Assembly: GCF_003611465.1 (NCBI RefSeq)
Contig: NZ_RAXV01000030.1
Coordinates: 1 to 48,554 of the forward strand
DNA from: Acinetobacter tianfuensis
Lineage (GTDB): Bacteria; Pseudomonadota; Gammaproteobacteria; Pseudomonadales; Moraxellaceae
Direction: 5' to 3'
Length of the DNA: 48,554 bases
The notes beneath the pieces are model-generated. The model did not search any database and was not told where the DNA came from. It saw nothing but the letters and a program-made list of their open reading frames with translations. The translations under genes and the position numbers were made by a program. Positions 29,297-37,578 of this stretch are shown here, one piece after another (the stretch's first letter is position 1; each line of letters starts with the position of its first letter).

Positions 29297-30331
29297 ATGA
29301 AAGGACTGCAATTGACGGCTGTAAAATTGCTTAAATTTGCCAGTTTAAGCTGCGCAATTGTATGCAGCGCATTCAGTTATGCAGCCTCGCCAACCCCATC
29401 TGCGTTAAAACCGCCTGTTATTCTGCAAGATTATCTTGGCCAACAGCGTAAAGCGGCTGGACTGACAGCCAAAACTGTTCAAGTCGGCAATGTAACATGG
29501 AGCTATAACGAAGGCGGTTCACGCACAAAACCATCTATTTTGCTCATTCATGGCTTAGCTGGCAGCCGTGACGACTGGAATCGTGTCGCGCATTTTCTTA
29601 CCCCTGATTATCATGTGATTATTCCAGACCTGCCGACCAATGGTGATACCAAAATTCCCGCCGATTTTGATATTTCTGTACCCAATGTCACAGAACAGCT
29701 GCGCCAATTTGCGATCGCTATTGATATAGAAGATAAACTGAATATTGCAGGACATTCACTAGGCGGTTCTATTGCAACGCTCTATGCATCACAATACCCA
29801 TTTGATACACAAAGCTTATTTTTACTGAACAGTGCTGGGATCTATAAACAAGCCAATACCGCCTACACCAAAGACCCGTATTACTTAAAAAACCTGATCG
29901 TTTCTAAACCCGGCGACTTAGATGAAGTCAGCCATCAGCTGATGCAGCAGCCGCCGCAAGTGCCTTTAAAATTAAAACGCGCACAGGAAAAGCTGCTGAT
30001 TGCACAGTCGCCGCAAATACAAAAAATGATTGAGCAAATCATTACCCTAAACCGTATTTATACGCCAGACAGTTTCGCGCGTTTAACGCGCAATGTCGAA
30101 GCGCCAACTCTAATTCTTTGGGGCAAGCAAGACAAGATTATTAACGTTGAAGCAGCAAATGAATTAAAATCGTTATTGAAACGCGCTGCAGCTCCTGTCA
30201 TTCTAAATAATGTCGGCCATATGCCGATATTAGAGGCCGAACAGGAGGTTGCAGATCATTATTTGCCATTCCTTGCAAAAAGCCAAAAATTTAAGAACCC
30301 TTTAGCGGATAAACTGATTCCGTTAAATTAA
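29297..30331 (+). CDS. Secreted alpha/beta-hydrolase, lipase-like
   Basis: A 344-aa protein with a signal peptide of about 32 residues (LLKFASLSCAIVCSAFSYAA), so it is periplasmic or secreted. Alpha/beta-hydrolase motifs: LLIHGLAGSRDDWN in the oxyanion region, the nucleophile elbow AGHSLGGSIA near residue 158, LILWGKQDKIINVE with the probable Asp, and NVGHMPILEAE with the His. It resembles proteobacterial lipases/esterases of the monoacylglycerol lipase-like group. The frame extends to TTG 29270, but ATG 29297 has AGGGGAAA nine nt upstream. The next gene starts 16 bp after its stop, implying an operon. Confidence 0.9.
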   Translation: MKGLQLTAVKLLKFASLSCAIVCSAFSYAASPTPSALKPPVILQDYLGQQRKAAGLTAKTVQVGNVTWSYNEGGSRTKPSILLIHGLAGSRDDWNRVAHFLTPDYHVIIPDLPTNGDTKIPADFDISVPNVTEQLRQFAIAIDIEDKLNIAGHSLGGSIATLYASQYPFDTQSLFLLNSAGIYKQANTAYTKDPYYLKNLIVSKPGDLDEVSHQLMQQPPQVPLKLKRAQEKLLIAQSPQIQKMIEQIITLNRIYTPDSFARLTRNVEAPTLILWGKQDKIINVEAANELKSLLKRAAAPVILNNVGHMPILEAEQEVADHYLPFLAKSQKFKNPLADKLIPLN

Positions 30332-30346
30332 TCATTGCAGGACAGT

Positions 30347-31354
30347 ATGCAAAAGCATCCCATGATTGAGCAGCTCATTGACGCTCATCTTAATTTTTTA
30401 GATCAATCATTTTTAGACGCCCATACTGTTGAAACAGAATTTGTAAATTTTTATCAGTGGTTCCGTAAGCAGCAGCTGCAGCAAATTTGGTCTTTTGAAC
30501 AAATCAATGCCCTAATTCAAAAGCAAATTCTGCAAACGCCTGCCAGCGGCTTTCTGATTGAGCAAATTGCGGAACATATTAAATTTGCCCTGATTCACCC
30601 TGCGAATGACAGCACCTCAATTGCAGATATTATTCCTGTCATGACCATTGATAAAATTGCGCAATATGTTGCAAGCAAAAGCGGCCACCGTCAGCGTCTA
30701 ATCAAAACTATGGTGAATAACCCTGCCTTTTCAGCCATGATTACTCAGCTGATTCAGCATTCAATTCAAGACTATTTAGATAACTCTGTGATTGCCAAAA
30801 GTGTTCCCGGCGTTTCGCGTTTTATGAAAATGGGCAAGTCTGTCCTGGAAAATGTCACCGATACCAATTTGGATGATGCGGTTGCTAAATATCTGCAAAA
30901 GAATATTTTAAAGCTCAGTCAAATGAGTGAAACCGTTTTAAATCAGCACTTTGATGACCAAAAGCTGTACCACTTTCAAGCCAATTTATGGCATAAAATT
31001 AAAGCGATGCCAGTTTCGGTGCTGAAAAACTATATTGAAGTTCAGGACTTGCCGCAAACAGTCGCTATGGGTGCTGAAATTTGGGACTTTATCCGTCAAA
31101 GTGGCTATATGAAACAGCAAGTGCATGATGGCGTCTATGCATGGTACGCACGTAATGCTGAACGGCCCTTTGACTTGCTGCTGCGTGATTTGAATATCGA
31201 TGAAACACTGATACAGCATGAATTGCAAAACTTGCTCAATCCTATTATTCAGCAGCTGATTCAAAGCGGATACTTGCGCAATCGTGCACGCGCCTATTTA
31301 GAATCATTCTATTATCAAAATTCAACTTTGGAAATTTTAAAGCTTCCAACTTAA
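30347..31354 (+). CDS. Hypothetical alpha-helical protein in an operon with the lipase-like gene
   Basis: A 335-aa protein with no signal peptide and no motif I recognise. The sequence is Gln-rich and predicted mostly alpha-helical, with hydrophobic repeats such as LIQHSIQDYLDNSVIAKSV and a VPGVSRFMKMGKSVLENV segment, but no clear transmembrane helix. ATG 30347 is chosen because CAGGA lies 7 nt upstream. The 16-bp spacing to the lipase-like gene and the strong terminator after it mark a two-gene unit. It could be a partner or regulator of the hydrolase, but this rests on neighbourhood only. Confidence 0.8.
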   Translation: MQKHPMIEQLIDAHLNFLDQSFLDAHTVETEFVNFYQWFRKQQLQQIWSFEQINALIQKQILQTPASGFLIEQIAEHIKFALIHPANDSTSIADIIPVMTIDKIAQYVASKSGHRQRLIKTMVNNPAFSAMITQLIQHSIQDYLDNSVIAKSVPGVSRFMKMGKSVLENVTDTNLDDAVAKYLQKNILKLSQMSETVLNQHFDDQKLYHFQANLWHKIKAMPVSVLKNYIEVQDLPQTVAMGAEIWDFIRQSGYMKQQVHDGVYAWYARNAERPFDLLLRDLNIDETLIQHELQNLLNPIIQQLIQSGYLRNRARAYLESFYYQNSTLEILKLPT

Positions 31355-31364
31355 AAGCCAATGT

Positions 31365-31392
31365 AAAAAAAGCCGCGAATAGCGGCTTTTTT
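31365..31392. terminator. Shared bidirectional terminator at 31.37 kb
   Basis: GCCGC/GCGGC core with seven A and six T flanks, loop GAATA, between the helical protein gene and the convergent TonB receptor gene. Confidence 0.92.
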
Positions 31393-31403
31393 ACTTCCTC
31401 AGA

Positions 31404-33458
31404 TTAGAATTTAATATTCATGCCAACCGTATATCTGCGGCCATCCAGCACAATATCATATTCGCTATTGGTAATTTCTTTGTTCACAAGGTTATAAACA
31501 CCCGCCGTCAAGTTTAGTTTTTCGCTGGCCTGATAAACCGCACCAACATCAAATGTGCCATACGCTGGGGTGCCGCTATCCATTGCAGTACGGCTTAGAT
31601 AGTCGCTGGTTTTACCGCGGTAGTTATAGTCCACCCATGTATTCCAGCGCTCTGAAACGTCATAATCCAAACCGACATTCAGCATGTGTTTTGGCATTTT
31701 ATTTAAAGGCTGCCCTTTAAACTCACCGCTTTTTTGCTCAGATTTCGTGTAGGTATAACTTGTACCCACACTTAAATTATCCAGCAAATCATAATCCAGT
31801 GTAAATTCAACGCCCTTCATTTCAGCTTCAGCCACGTTCTTCATTTGGCTAACAAAACGGTATGGTTTGCCATTCGCCGAACATTTCCAATCTTCAACAG
31901 GAGAACTATTTGTTGTTCCAGGAGTTTCACATAAGCGGTCTTCAACTATTTTATCTTCAAAATCCGATTTAAAGACCATTAAACTTGTCGTTAAACCCAA
32001 AGCAGGATCTGAGAAGTTAAAGCCTAGCTCATAACTGGTACTTTTTTCAGGGGATAGATTAGGGTTGCCAATAATAACACCACTGCCCTTACCTGTACGG
32101 CTGCCAAAACCTTCAGAAATTTGGCTAATAGTTGGCTGTTTATAACCCGTACTGATCCCGCCTTTTAAAGTTAAGGCATCATTTAAATGGTAAACACCAT
32201 AAATACGCGGCGTAATTTCACCGCCAAAATATTCATCATTATTATATCGGGCGCCAAGTGTTAAAGCGAAATCATCGGTAATGTTCCATTCATTTTCTGC
32301 ATATAAGGCAAATAGCCAACGGTCAAGCTCAGTAATGCCTGTCACGCTTGCTAAACCGTTCGTCGTATCTTTAATTTTTTCTGTTTGATATTGACCGCCA
32401 ACCGTTAAAGTATGATTCCCCAAGAAAACTGTGCCTTGCGTATTAAATACTTTTAAATCTTCCTGTTTTTGATCTGCAACAGCGCCGCTGTAGATTTTTT
32501 TAGTTGTTTCATCTTGGTAGTATGAATCGAGAGTAAATGTATCGTAATTCGCTTTATGCGTTAAGGTATACATCTCTTTTTCATTTTCATTGGTTGATGC
32601 TTGGCTCGCAACTCCCACACTTTTACCTAATGTGGTTGTGTATTGCTGCCCTGAAAAGTCATAGCGCAGGCCAATATCATTGTGCTCATCAACATTCCAA
32701 ACTAATTCTGTACCCAGCTTTTTAATTTTTTTCTCAGACTCGCTTGAACCCGATTTTTGCCCTTCACCGCCGACATAATCACTTTCGTCATTGCCTTGCA
32801 GAACACCATCCAAGCTGAATGACAATTTATCTTTAATTAATGGTCCAGCAGCATAGAAACCGACACTATAACTGTCATTGGCATAGTCATTATCCGATTT
32901 TGTGTATTCAGGAGAAATACTGCCGTGCCAATCTGCAGATGATGCTTTTTTAGTAATAATATTAATCACACCGCCCATTGCATCGGAGCCATACAATGAT
33001 GACATTGGCCCGCGTACAACTTCAATGCGCTCAATCATATCAATTGGCGGCAAATATGCGCCAATTTTACCGCCATCCGTACCATTGCCGTTAACTGTTC
33101 TTCCTGCACTGACAGGACGGCCGTTAATAAGGTATTTCGTATAGCTTGCTCCCATGCCGCGAATGGTGATTTCTTTGTTATTGCCGCCGCCTTGTACAGA
33201 TACGCCCGGCATATTTTTTACGGCATCAATCACATCGGTATATGATTTTTTTTGTAATTCTTCGCCTGTAATCACAGAAATAGAAGCAGGCGCATCTGCA
33301 ATATTTTGCTCAAAACCGCCAGCAGTCGTTACTACAATAGTTTCCAGCTTTGTCGCTTCTGCAGCAGTTTCTGGCTGCAGCTCATTTGCATGAGTTACCC
33401 CTGCAATTGCCCCTAAAATAGATAAAGTGAGAGTTGTCTGAATTAAGTGCTTGGTCAT
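31404..33458 (-). CDS. TonB-dependent siderophore receptor (FepA/CirA-like)
   Basis: A 684-aa outer-membrane receptor. The signal peptide ends at about residue 24 (GVTHA). A TonB box-like ETIVVTTAG follows near residue 38. The plug domain (about 45-165) contains IRGMGASYTKYLINGRP and VVRGPMSSLYGSDAMGGVINI. The C-terminal beta-barrel ends in Phe (TVGMNIKF), the usual outer-membrane signature. Plug and barrel features suggest a catecholate-type iron-siderophore receptor, but the ligand cannot be assigned from sequence alone. A Fur-like box lies about 92-110 bp upstream. Confidence 0.93.
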   Translation of the reverse strand: MTKHLIQTTLTLSILGAIAGVTHANELQPETAAEATKLETIVVTTAGGFEQNIADAPASISVITGEELQKKSYTDVIDAVKNMPGVSVQGGGNNKEITIRGMGASYTKYLINGRPVSAGRTVNGNGTDGGKIGAYLPPIDMIERIEVVRGPMSSLYGSDAMGGVINIITKKASSADWHGSISPEYTKSDNDYANDSYSVGFYAAGPLIKDKLSFSLDGVLQGNDESDYVGGEGQKSGSSESEKKIKKLGTELVWNVDEHNDIGLRYDFSGQQYTTTLGKSVGVASQASTNENEKEMYTLTHKANYDTFTLDSYYQDETTKKIYSGAVADQKQEDLKVFNTQGTVFLGNHTLTVGGQYQTEKIKDTTNGLASVTGITELDRWLFALYAENEWNITDDFALTLGARYNNDEYFGGEITPRIYGVYHLNDALTLKGGISTGYKQPTISQISEGFGSRTGKGSGVIIGNPNLSPEKSTSYELGFNFSDPALGLTTSLMVFKSDFEDKIVEDRLCETPGTTNSSPVEDWKCSANGKPYRFVSQMKNVAEAEMKGVEFTLDYDLLDNLSVGTSYTYTKSEQKSGEFKGQPLNKMPKHMLNVGLDYDVSERWNTWVDYNYRGKTSDYLSRTAMDSGTPAYGTFDVGAVYQASEKLNLTAGVYNLVNKEITNSEYDIVLDGRRYTVGMNIKF

Positions 33459-33549
33459 TTGGCAATTTCCAAAGTGGCTAAGTTATGGATGAATCTTGAA
33501 GATTATGTTGCGCATTGTAACCTTAATAAATAATATTGCAATTAATTTC

Positions 33550-33568
33550 AATAATCATTCTCATTAGC
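33550..33568 (-). promoter_or_regulatory. Fur-like box upstream of the TonB receptor
   Basis: On the minus strand GCTAATGAGAATGATTATT matches 15 of 19 positions of the classical Fur consensus. It sits about 92 bp upstream of the receptor start in the promoter region, predicting iron repression. Confidence 0.7.
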
Positions 33569-33650
33569 ACCTTTGTTAACAAGTATCCTTTATATTTAAT
33601 GCTATAAAAAAAGTATTTGATATTTATTCATTTATTTTTAAATCAGATCA

Positions 33651-33683
33651 AATAAAAAAGCCGCATGATGCGGCTTTTTTATT
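33651..33683. terminator. Terminator of nfuA
   Basis: GCCGCA/TGCGGC core with six A and six T flanks, 9 bp beyond the nfuA stop. Confidence 0.92.
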
Positions 33684-33691
33684 TGGGGCAA

Positions 33692-34330
33692 TTATTTGAA
33701 ATAAGCGCCTTCGGTGTTGCTGTGATCTGTTTGATCCACAACACGCATCAATTCAGGCACATGCTGTTTCAATGTTGTTTCTACGCCCTGCTTAAGCGTT
33801 AAGTCAATTGATGAACAGCCTTGGCAGCCGCCGCCAAACTTAAGCACAGCGGTTAAACCATGTTCAGCATCTTCTACAACTTCAACTAAAGCACAGTTGC
33901 CGCCATGGCCTGCAAGGCCTGGGTTAATTTCAGACTGAAGCACATAAGTAATGCGTTCTTCAACAGAAGCATCCGGCCCTACACGCGGCACTTTAGAATT
34001 TGGCGCACGGAAAGTCAGCTGACCGCCAAAACGGTCTTTATTGTAGTCAATCACGGCATCCAGCAAGTACGGAATAGACGGTGTATCAACGTAAGCTGGA
34101 AAATCTGGATAGTCTTGTTTGAAATCTGTAGGTACCACTTCTTCAGGTGCGCTATAAGCCATACAGCATTCAGCACGCGGCGTACCAGGATTTTCAACAA
34201 AAATACGTACAGCAATGCCTGGCGTGTTCTGCTTCGCCAATAAATCTCTCAAGTACTCTTGCGCATTGGGTGTAATCAATAAGTTTGGAATCTCTTCTGC
34301 GGCTGCAGTGCTGGTATTCTCAGTGGACAT
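33692..34330 (-). CDS. nfuA: Fe/S biogenesis protein NfuA
   Basis: A 212-aa iron-sulfur carrier. The N-terminal A-type scaffold-like domain (residues about 15-115) lacks the usual cluster cysteines except one in RAECCMAYS. The C-terminal Nfu domain has the cluster-binding CxxC in FGGGCQGCSSIDLTLKQGVE. It delivers 4Fe-4S clusters to target enzymes, especially under oxidative stress or iron limitation. AGGAAA lies upstream of the start. Its location beside the Fur-controlled receptor is consistent with iron metabolism, though they are separate units. Confidence 0.95.
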   Translation of the reverse strand: MSTENTSTAAAEEIPNLLITPNAQEYLRDLLAKQNTPGIAVRIFVENPGTPRAECCMAYSAPEEVVPTDFKQDYPDFPAYVDTPSIPYLLDAVIDYNKDRFGGQLTFRAPNSKVPRVGPDASVEERITYVLQSEINPGLAGHGGNCALVEVVEDAEHGLTAVLKFGGGCQGCSSIDLTLKQGVETTLKQHVPELMRVVDQTDHSNTEGAYFK

Positions 34331-34487
34331 AACAAAATTTCCTCATGCTGAATCTGCTATTTTAACTGAAGATGCGGTTCATTAGAAAAAAATCAACCAA
34401 AATTGTCGGATTTATATTTAAAGTTCACTCTCTGACTGCATTTAATGGCATTATTCAATCAAATATTGAACATACTGAACTGAACAG

Positions 34488-35105
34488 ATGCTGGACTTGC
34501 CGTTTAACCATACTGTGACGATTATTTTGATTACAGTGATTATTTCGTTTATTGCCTTTCAAAATGAAAAAGTCATGAACCGCCTTATTTTCTGGCCGCC
34601 TGCAATTAAACAAGGCCAATATGACCGCTTCATCACACACGGCTTTATTCATGCCGACGGCGCACACTTGCTGTTCAATATGATTACCCTCTTTTTCTTC
34701 GGCAGCATTATTGAGCAATTTTACCGTCAGTACTTATATGAATTAGGCTTTGTGCTGTTTTATATGGGCGGTTTAATCGCTGCGATTATTCCTAGTTATT
34801 TAAAGCATCAAAATGACCACCGCTGGGCAAGCTTAGGCGCTTCTGGCGCGGTTTCTGCCGTGCTGTTCGCCTACATTCTGTTCCAGCCTTGGAAACTGAT
34901 TTTTGTGTTTTTTATCCCCGTGCCTGCAATTATTTTTGCGATTCTATACGTGGCTTACAGCATCTGGTCTGGAAAACGCAATAACAGCAACATTAACCAT
35001 AGCGCGCACCTTTGGGGAGCCGCTTATGGTGTCATTATGACCATCATTATCGAACCGCGTGTATTGCCTCACTTCTTTCATCAGCTGATGCAGCTGCCTT
35101 TCTAA
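34488..35105 (+). CDS. Rhomboid-family intramembrane protease, short form
   Basis: A 205-aa polytopic protein. The helix FIHADGAHLLFNMITLFFFG, the catalytic Ser in SLGASGAVSAVLF (about residue 118) and the catalytic His in NHSAHLWGAAYG (about 170) mark an active six-helix rhomboid, the minimal form. It is the second rhomboid in the window and shares little beyond the catalytic motifs with that at 23345. No substrate is evident. It is convergent with the small gene that follows. Confidence 0.92.
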   Translation: MLDLPFNHTVTIILITVIISFIAFQNEKVMNRLIFWPPAIKQGQYDRFITHGFIHADGAHLLFNMITLFFFGSIIEQFYRQYLYELGFVLFYMGGLIAAIIPSYLKHQNDHRWASLGASGAVSAVLFAYILFQPWKLIFVFFIPVPAIIFAILYVAYSIWSGKRNNSNINHSAHLWGAAYGVIMTIIIEPRVLPHFFHQLMQLPF

Positions 35106-35139
35106 GATATTTATAATCAGCGGCACATCATCAGCCAAT

Positions 35140-35168
35140 AAAAAGGGATTCAATCGAATCCCTTTTTT
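35140..35168. terminator. Shared bidirectional terminator after the short rhomboid
   Basis: GGGATTC/GAATCCC core with A and T flanks, loop AATC. Confidence 0.92.
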
Positions 35169-35212
35169 CTGAGCGCATCGCGTATGGCCATATGAAATAA
35201 AGCCGCGCTGCT

Positions 35213-35506
35213 TTAAACGTCAATATGTTCGAGCAGCTCACCATGTTCAAAGTGCCAATTCTGCTGATATGCAGACACAAACTTAGCAATAAAAACCGGC
35301 GCACGGTCAATTGCAGACTTATCTTTAAAATGGCCTTGAGCTATTGCCCAGTCATAACAGCTTTGGTCTTGCGGATATTCCATCAAAATACCGCTTAAAT
35401 GATTTCCTTCAATCCAAGCGCGCGCTTGCGCATAGCTTGAAAATACAGCTGACGGGAAGTTAGATTTGTGCGCGCTGAATAAATACGCATTTTTAGACTT
35501 AGCCAC
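35213..35506 (-). CDS. Small DUF7710-like protein
   Basis: A 97-aa protein starting at GTG with a G-rich GGGGTGGGG ribosome site just upstream. Features such as VFSSYAQARAWIEGNHLSG, YPQDQSCYDWAI and an aromatic C-terminus (FEHGE) resemble the DUF7710 family, of unknown function. There is no signal peptide or membrane segment, so it is probably cytosolic. A CRP-type palindrome lies about 60 bp upstream of this gene and about 290 bp before the divergent 515-aa gene. Confidence 0.75.
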   Translation of the reverse strand: MAKSKNAYLFSAHKSNFPSAVFSSYAQARAWIEGNHLSGILMEYPQDQSCYDWAIAQGHFKDKSAIDRAPVFIAKFVSAYQQNWHFEHGELLEHIDV

Positions 35507-35563
35507 ACCCCACCCCAGAATTTCATTTCATGTTTGCGAGTATTTACTGTAGCGCAATATTTA

Positions 35564-35579
35564 TGTGACTTAAATCACA
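35564..35579. promoter_or_regulatory. Perfect CRP/Vfr-type palindrome between divergent genes
   Basis: TGTGA-N6-TCACA exact consensus, in the 364-bp intergenic region 35507-35870. It is about 60 bp from the start of the minus-strand small gene and could affect either gene. The rest of the region is AT-rich with no other recognised element. Confidence 0.5.
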
Positions 35580-35870
35580 CTTTATTGTTTTTTTGCTGTC
35601 ATTTTAGCCAACTTCAGTAACCGTTCTTACAGTTCTAAATAGGCAATTCTTCAGATTTATATCAAATAGATGTCCGTTTTTTCATATATTTTTTTAAATA
35701 TAATTGAATCTATTCAATAAAATACTGCAGCCATATGTTCTTTATTTCATGAAATATCTAGAAATATATTTTTGCAAAATATTGGTACTTTCTGCCAAGA
35801 CTGAATCTAATTTGGCATAGATAATGTATACAACCGTATATTAATATCAAAATGAAGTGAGATATTTTGC

Positions 35871-37418
35871 ATGTCCAGCACTCTCGAAGGTCTACATTTC
35901 CCATCCTCTGCCGCTCAGCAAAAACCGAGCACCTCTAAAGCTGGACGTGAAATTATTGCAGAAGCTTTAGCCAGCGCTGATCATGCGCTGGCAGTACAGG
36001 TCAAACAAGAAAAAAATTGGCGTAAACAATACCCTAAATATTTTAAAGCTTTAGTTGAACACGGTATTGCCGATGCCGTTACGCCTATTGCAATTGCAGA
36101 AGCTGGTTTAAATAAAGCGCACCACAGTTTTGAGTTCTACCGTGAAGGTCAAAAACATTTACTGAAAGATGTCATGGATTTAGAAGCTCAGCAGCTGCAT
36201 ACCATACATTTAACAGGCGAAAGTGATGCCGCACCTGAATGGTATGTGCCATACCGCGGTCAGAAACTGCAAGGTGAAGCGCTGCTTAAACAAATCCAAA
36301 AATGGCAGGATGAAGGCACGGTTGAAGCCAGCCATGCAGATGCGCTGCGGGCTGCTGCATCTCATCCTGAATGGTTTGACTTGTCTGACCGTACTGTCGT
36401 GCTGTTTGGCGCGGCTTCTGAGGCTGGCCCGCTGACTTGGCTATGCAAATGGAAAGCCAATATTGCTGCTGTGGATCTGCCGAATAGCCGTATTTGGGGC
36501 AAAATTTTGGATACGGTCAAGCAAGGCAATGCCACCCTGTATGCGCCATGCACTGAACCGCTGACAGCAGATGCCAGCGAGGCTGAATTAAAAGAAAAAC
36601 TCGGCGCAAACCTACTGACGCAAATTCCTGAAATTGCAAAATGGCTGATCCAAAGCGAACACCAGCTTGATTTGGCAGCCATTGCTTATTTAGACGGTGA
36701 AAAACATGTGCGCGTTTCTATGGCAATGGATGCCATTATGCAATACGTCAGCGCGCAGAAGCCAGATACCAGCCTGATGTACATGTGCACGCCAACAGAT
36801 GTGTATGCCGTACCAGAAGAGGTCATTGAAGCCTCACAATATAAATTCCAGCACCGCTCTAAAGCGCAGCAGATGATCAGCGGCAGTTTATCTAAGCTGA
36901 GCCGCAACTACTTCTTTAAACAAAATTCGCACCGCCTTATTGCATCCAGCAATGGTAAATCTTATGGTGTAGCGGATTGTTTAGTGGTCGAACAAGGTCC
37001 GAACTATGCTTTGGCTAAACGTATTCAGCAATGGCGCGCAACCTTGGCCCGTCAAAATGGACAGCGTGTCAGCATTAATATTGCGCCGTCTACTACGACA
37101 CACTCTGTCACCAAAAATCCGCTGCTGAAAGCTGCATTTAATGGCGCCAGCCTGTTTGATGTGGAAGCTTTCAGCCCTGAAACCACCAATGCGATTATGG
37201 CCGCGCTATGGGTGCATGACTTACGCAACCCCGAGTCTGCTGCAAATCCAGAAGTTAAACTGGAGCATCCGCTGGAACTGATGATGCACGGGGCAAATCA
37301 TGGCGGTTTATGGCGTGTAGCTTATTTAGCGCGTACAGCCCTGCCTTTTGCAGCCCTTTACGGCTTTGCCAATGACAAATTGCCGCTGTCTAAAGTACTC
37401 AGCAAATTACAAAAATAA
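35871..37418 (+). CDS. Unrecognised 515-aa protein with a Rossmann-like segment
   Basis: A soluble-looking 515-aa protein with no signal peptide or membrane helix. Residues about 175-205 contain VVLFGAASEAGPLTWLCKW followed by an acidic end (AAVDLP), resembling a beta-alpha-beta nucleotide-binding unit with a GxAxxxG-like loop, so a short-chain dehydrogenase-type fold is possible. Downstream segments (YMCTPTDVYAVPEEVIE, HGANHGGLWRVAYLARTALP) are distinctive, but I cannot assign them to a family. It stands alone, with its own terminator and a CRP-type palindrome upstream. Function unknown. Confidence 0.85.
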   Translation: MSSTLEGLHFPSSAAQQKPSTSKAGREIIAEALASADHALAVQVKQEKNWRKQYPKYFKALVEHGIADAVTPIAIAEAGLNKAHHSFEFYREGQKHLLKDVMDLEAQQLHTIHLTGESDAAPEWYVPYRGQKLQGEALLKQIQKWQDEGTVEASHADALRAAASHPEWFDLSDRTVVLFGAASEAGPLTWLCKWKANIAAVDLPNSRIWGKILDTVKQGNATLYAPCTEPLTADASEAELKEKLGANLLTQIPEIAKWLIQSEHQLDLAAIAYLDGEKHVRVSMAMDAIMQYVSAQKPDTSLMYMCTPTDVYAVPEEVIEASQYKFQHRSKAQQMISGSLSKLSRNYFFKQNSHRLIASSNGKSYGVADCLVVEQGPNYALAKRIQQWRATLARQNGQRVSINIAPSTTTHSVTKNPLLKAAFNGASLFDVEAFSPETTNAIMAALWVHDLRNPESAANPEVKLEHPLELMMHGANHGGLWRVAYLARTALPFAALYGFANDKLPLSKVLSKLQK

Positions 37419-37442
37419 ACCCAGTTCCCCGCATTATTTTAG

Positions 37443-37474
37443 GCGATGCTTTAGTTGAAGCATCGCTTTTTTAT
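37443..37474 (+). terminator. Terminator of the 515-aa gene
   Basis: GCGATGCTT/AAGCATCGC perfect stem with loop TAGTTG followed by a T run. Confidence 0.9.
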
Positions 37475-37534
37475 TGGCATATATTGATGCTGCCAGCCTA
37501 AGCCAAACCCGCAAAGACTTAATCTGCACACATT

Positions 37535-37563
37535 AAAAAACGCTGCCGAAGCAGCGTTTTTTT
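37535..37563. terminator. Terminator of the phosphate transporter gene
   Basis: ACGCTGC/GCAGCGT stem with loop CGAA, flanked by A6 and T7 tracts; placed just beyond the stop of the minus-strand transporter gene. Confidence 0.9.
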
Positions 37564-37578
37564 GAATCTTAAAATCAA

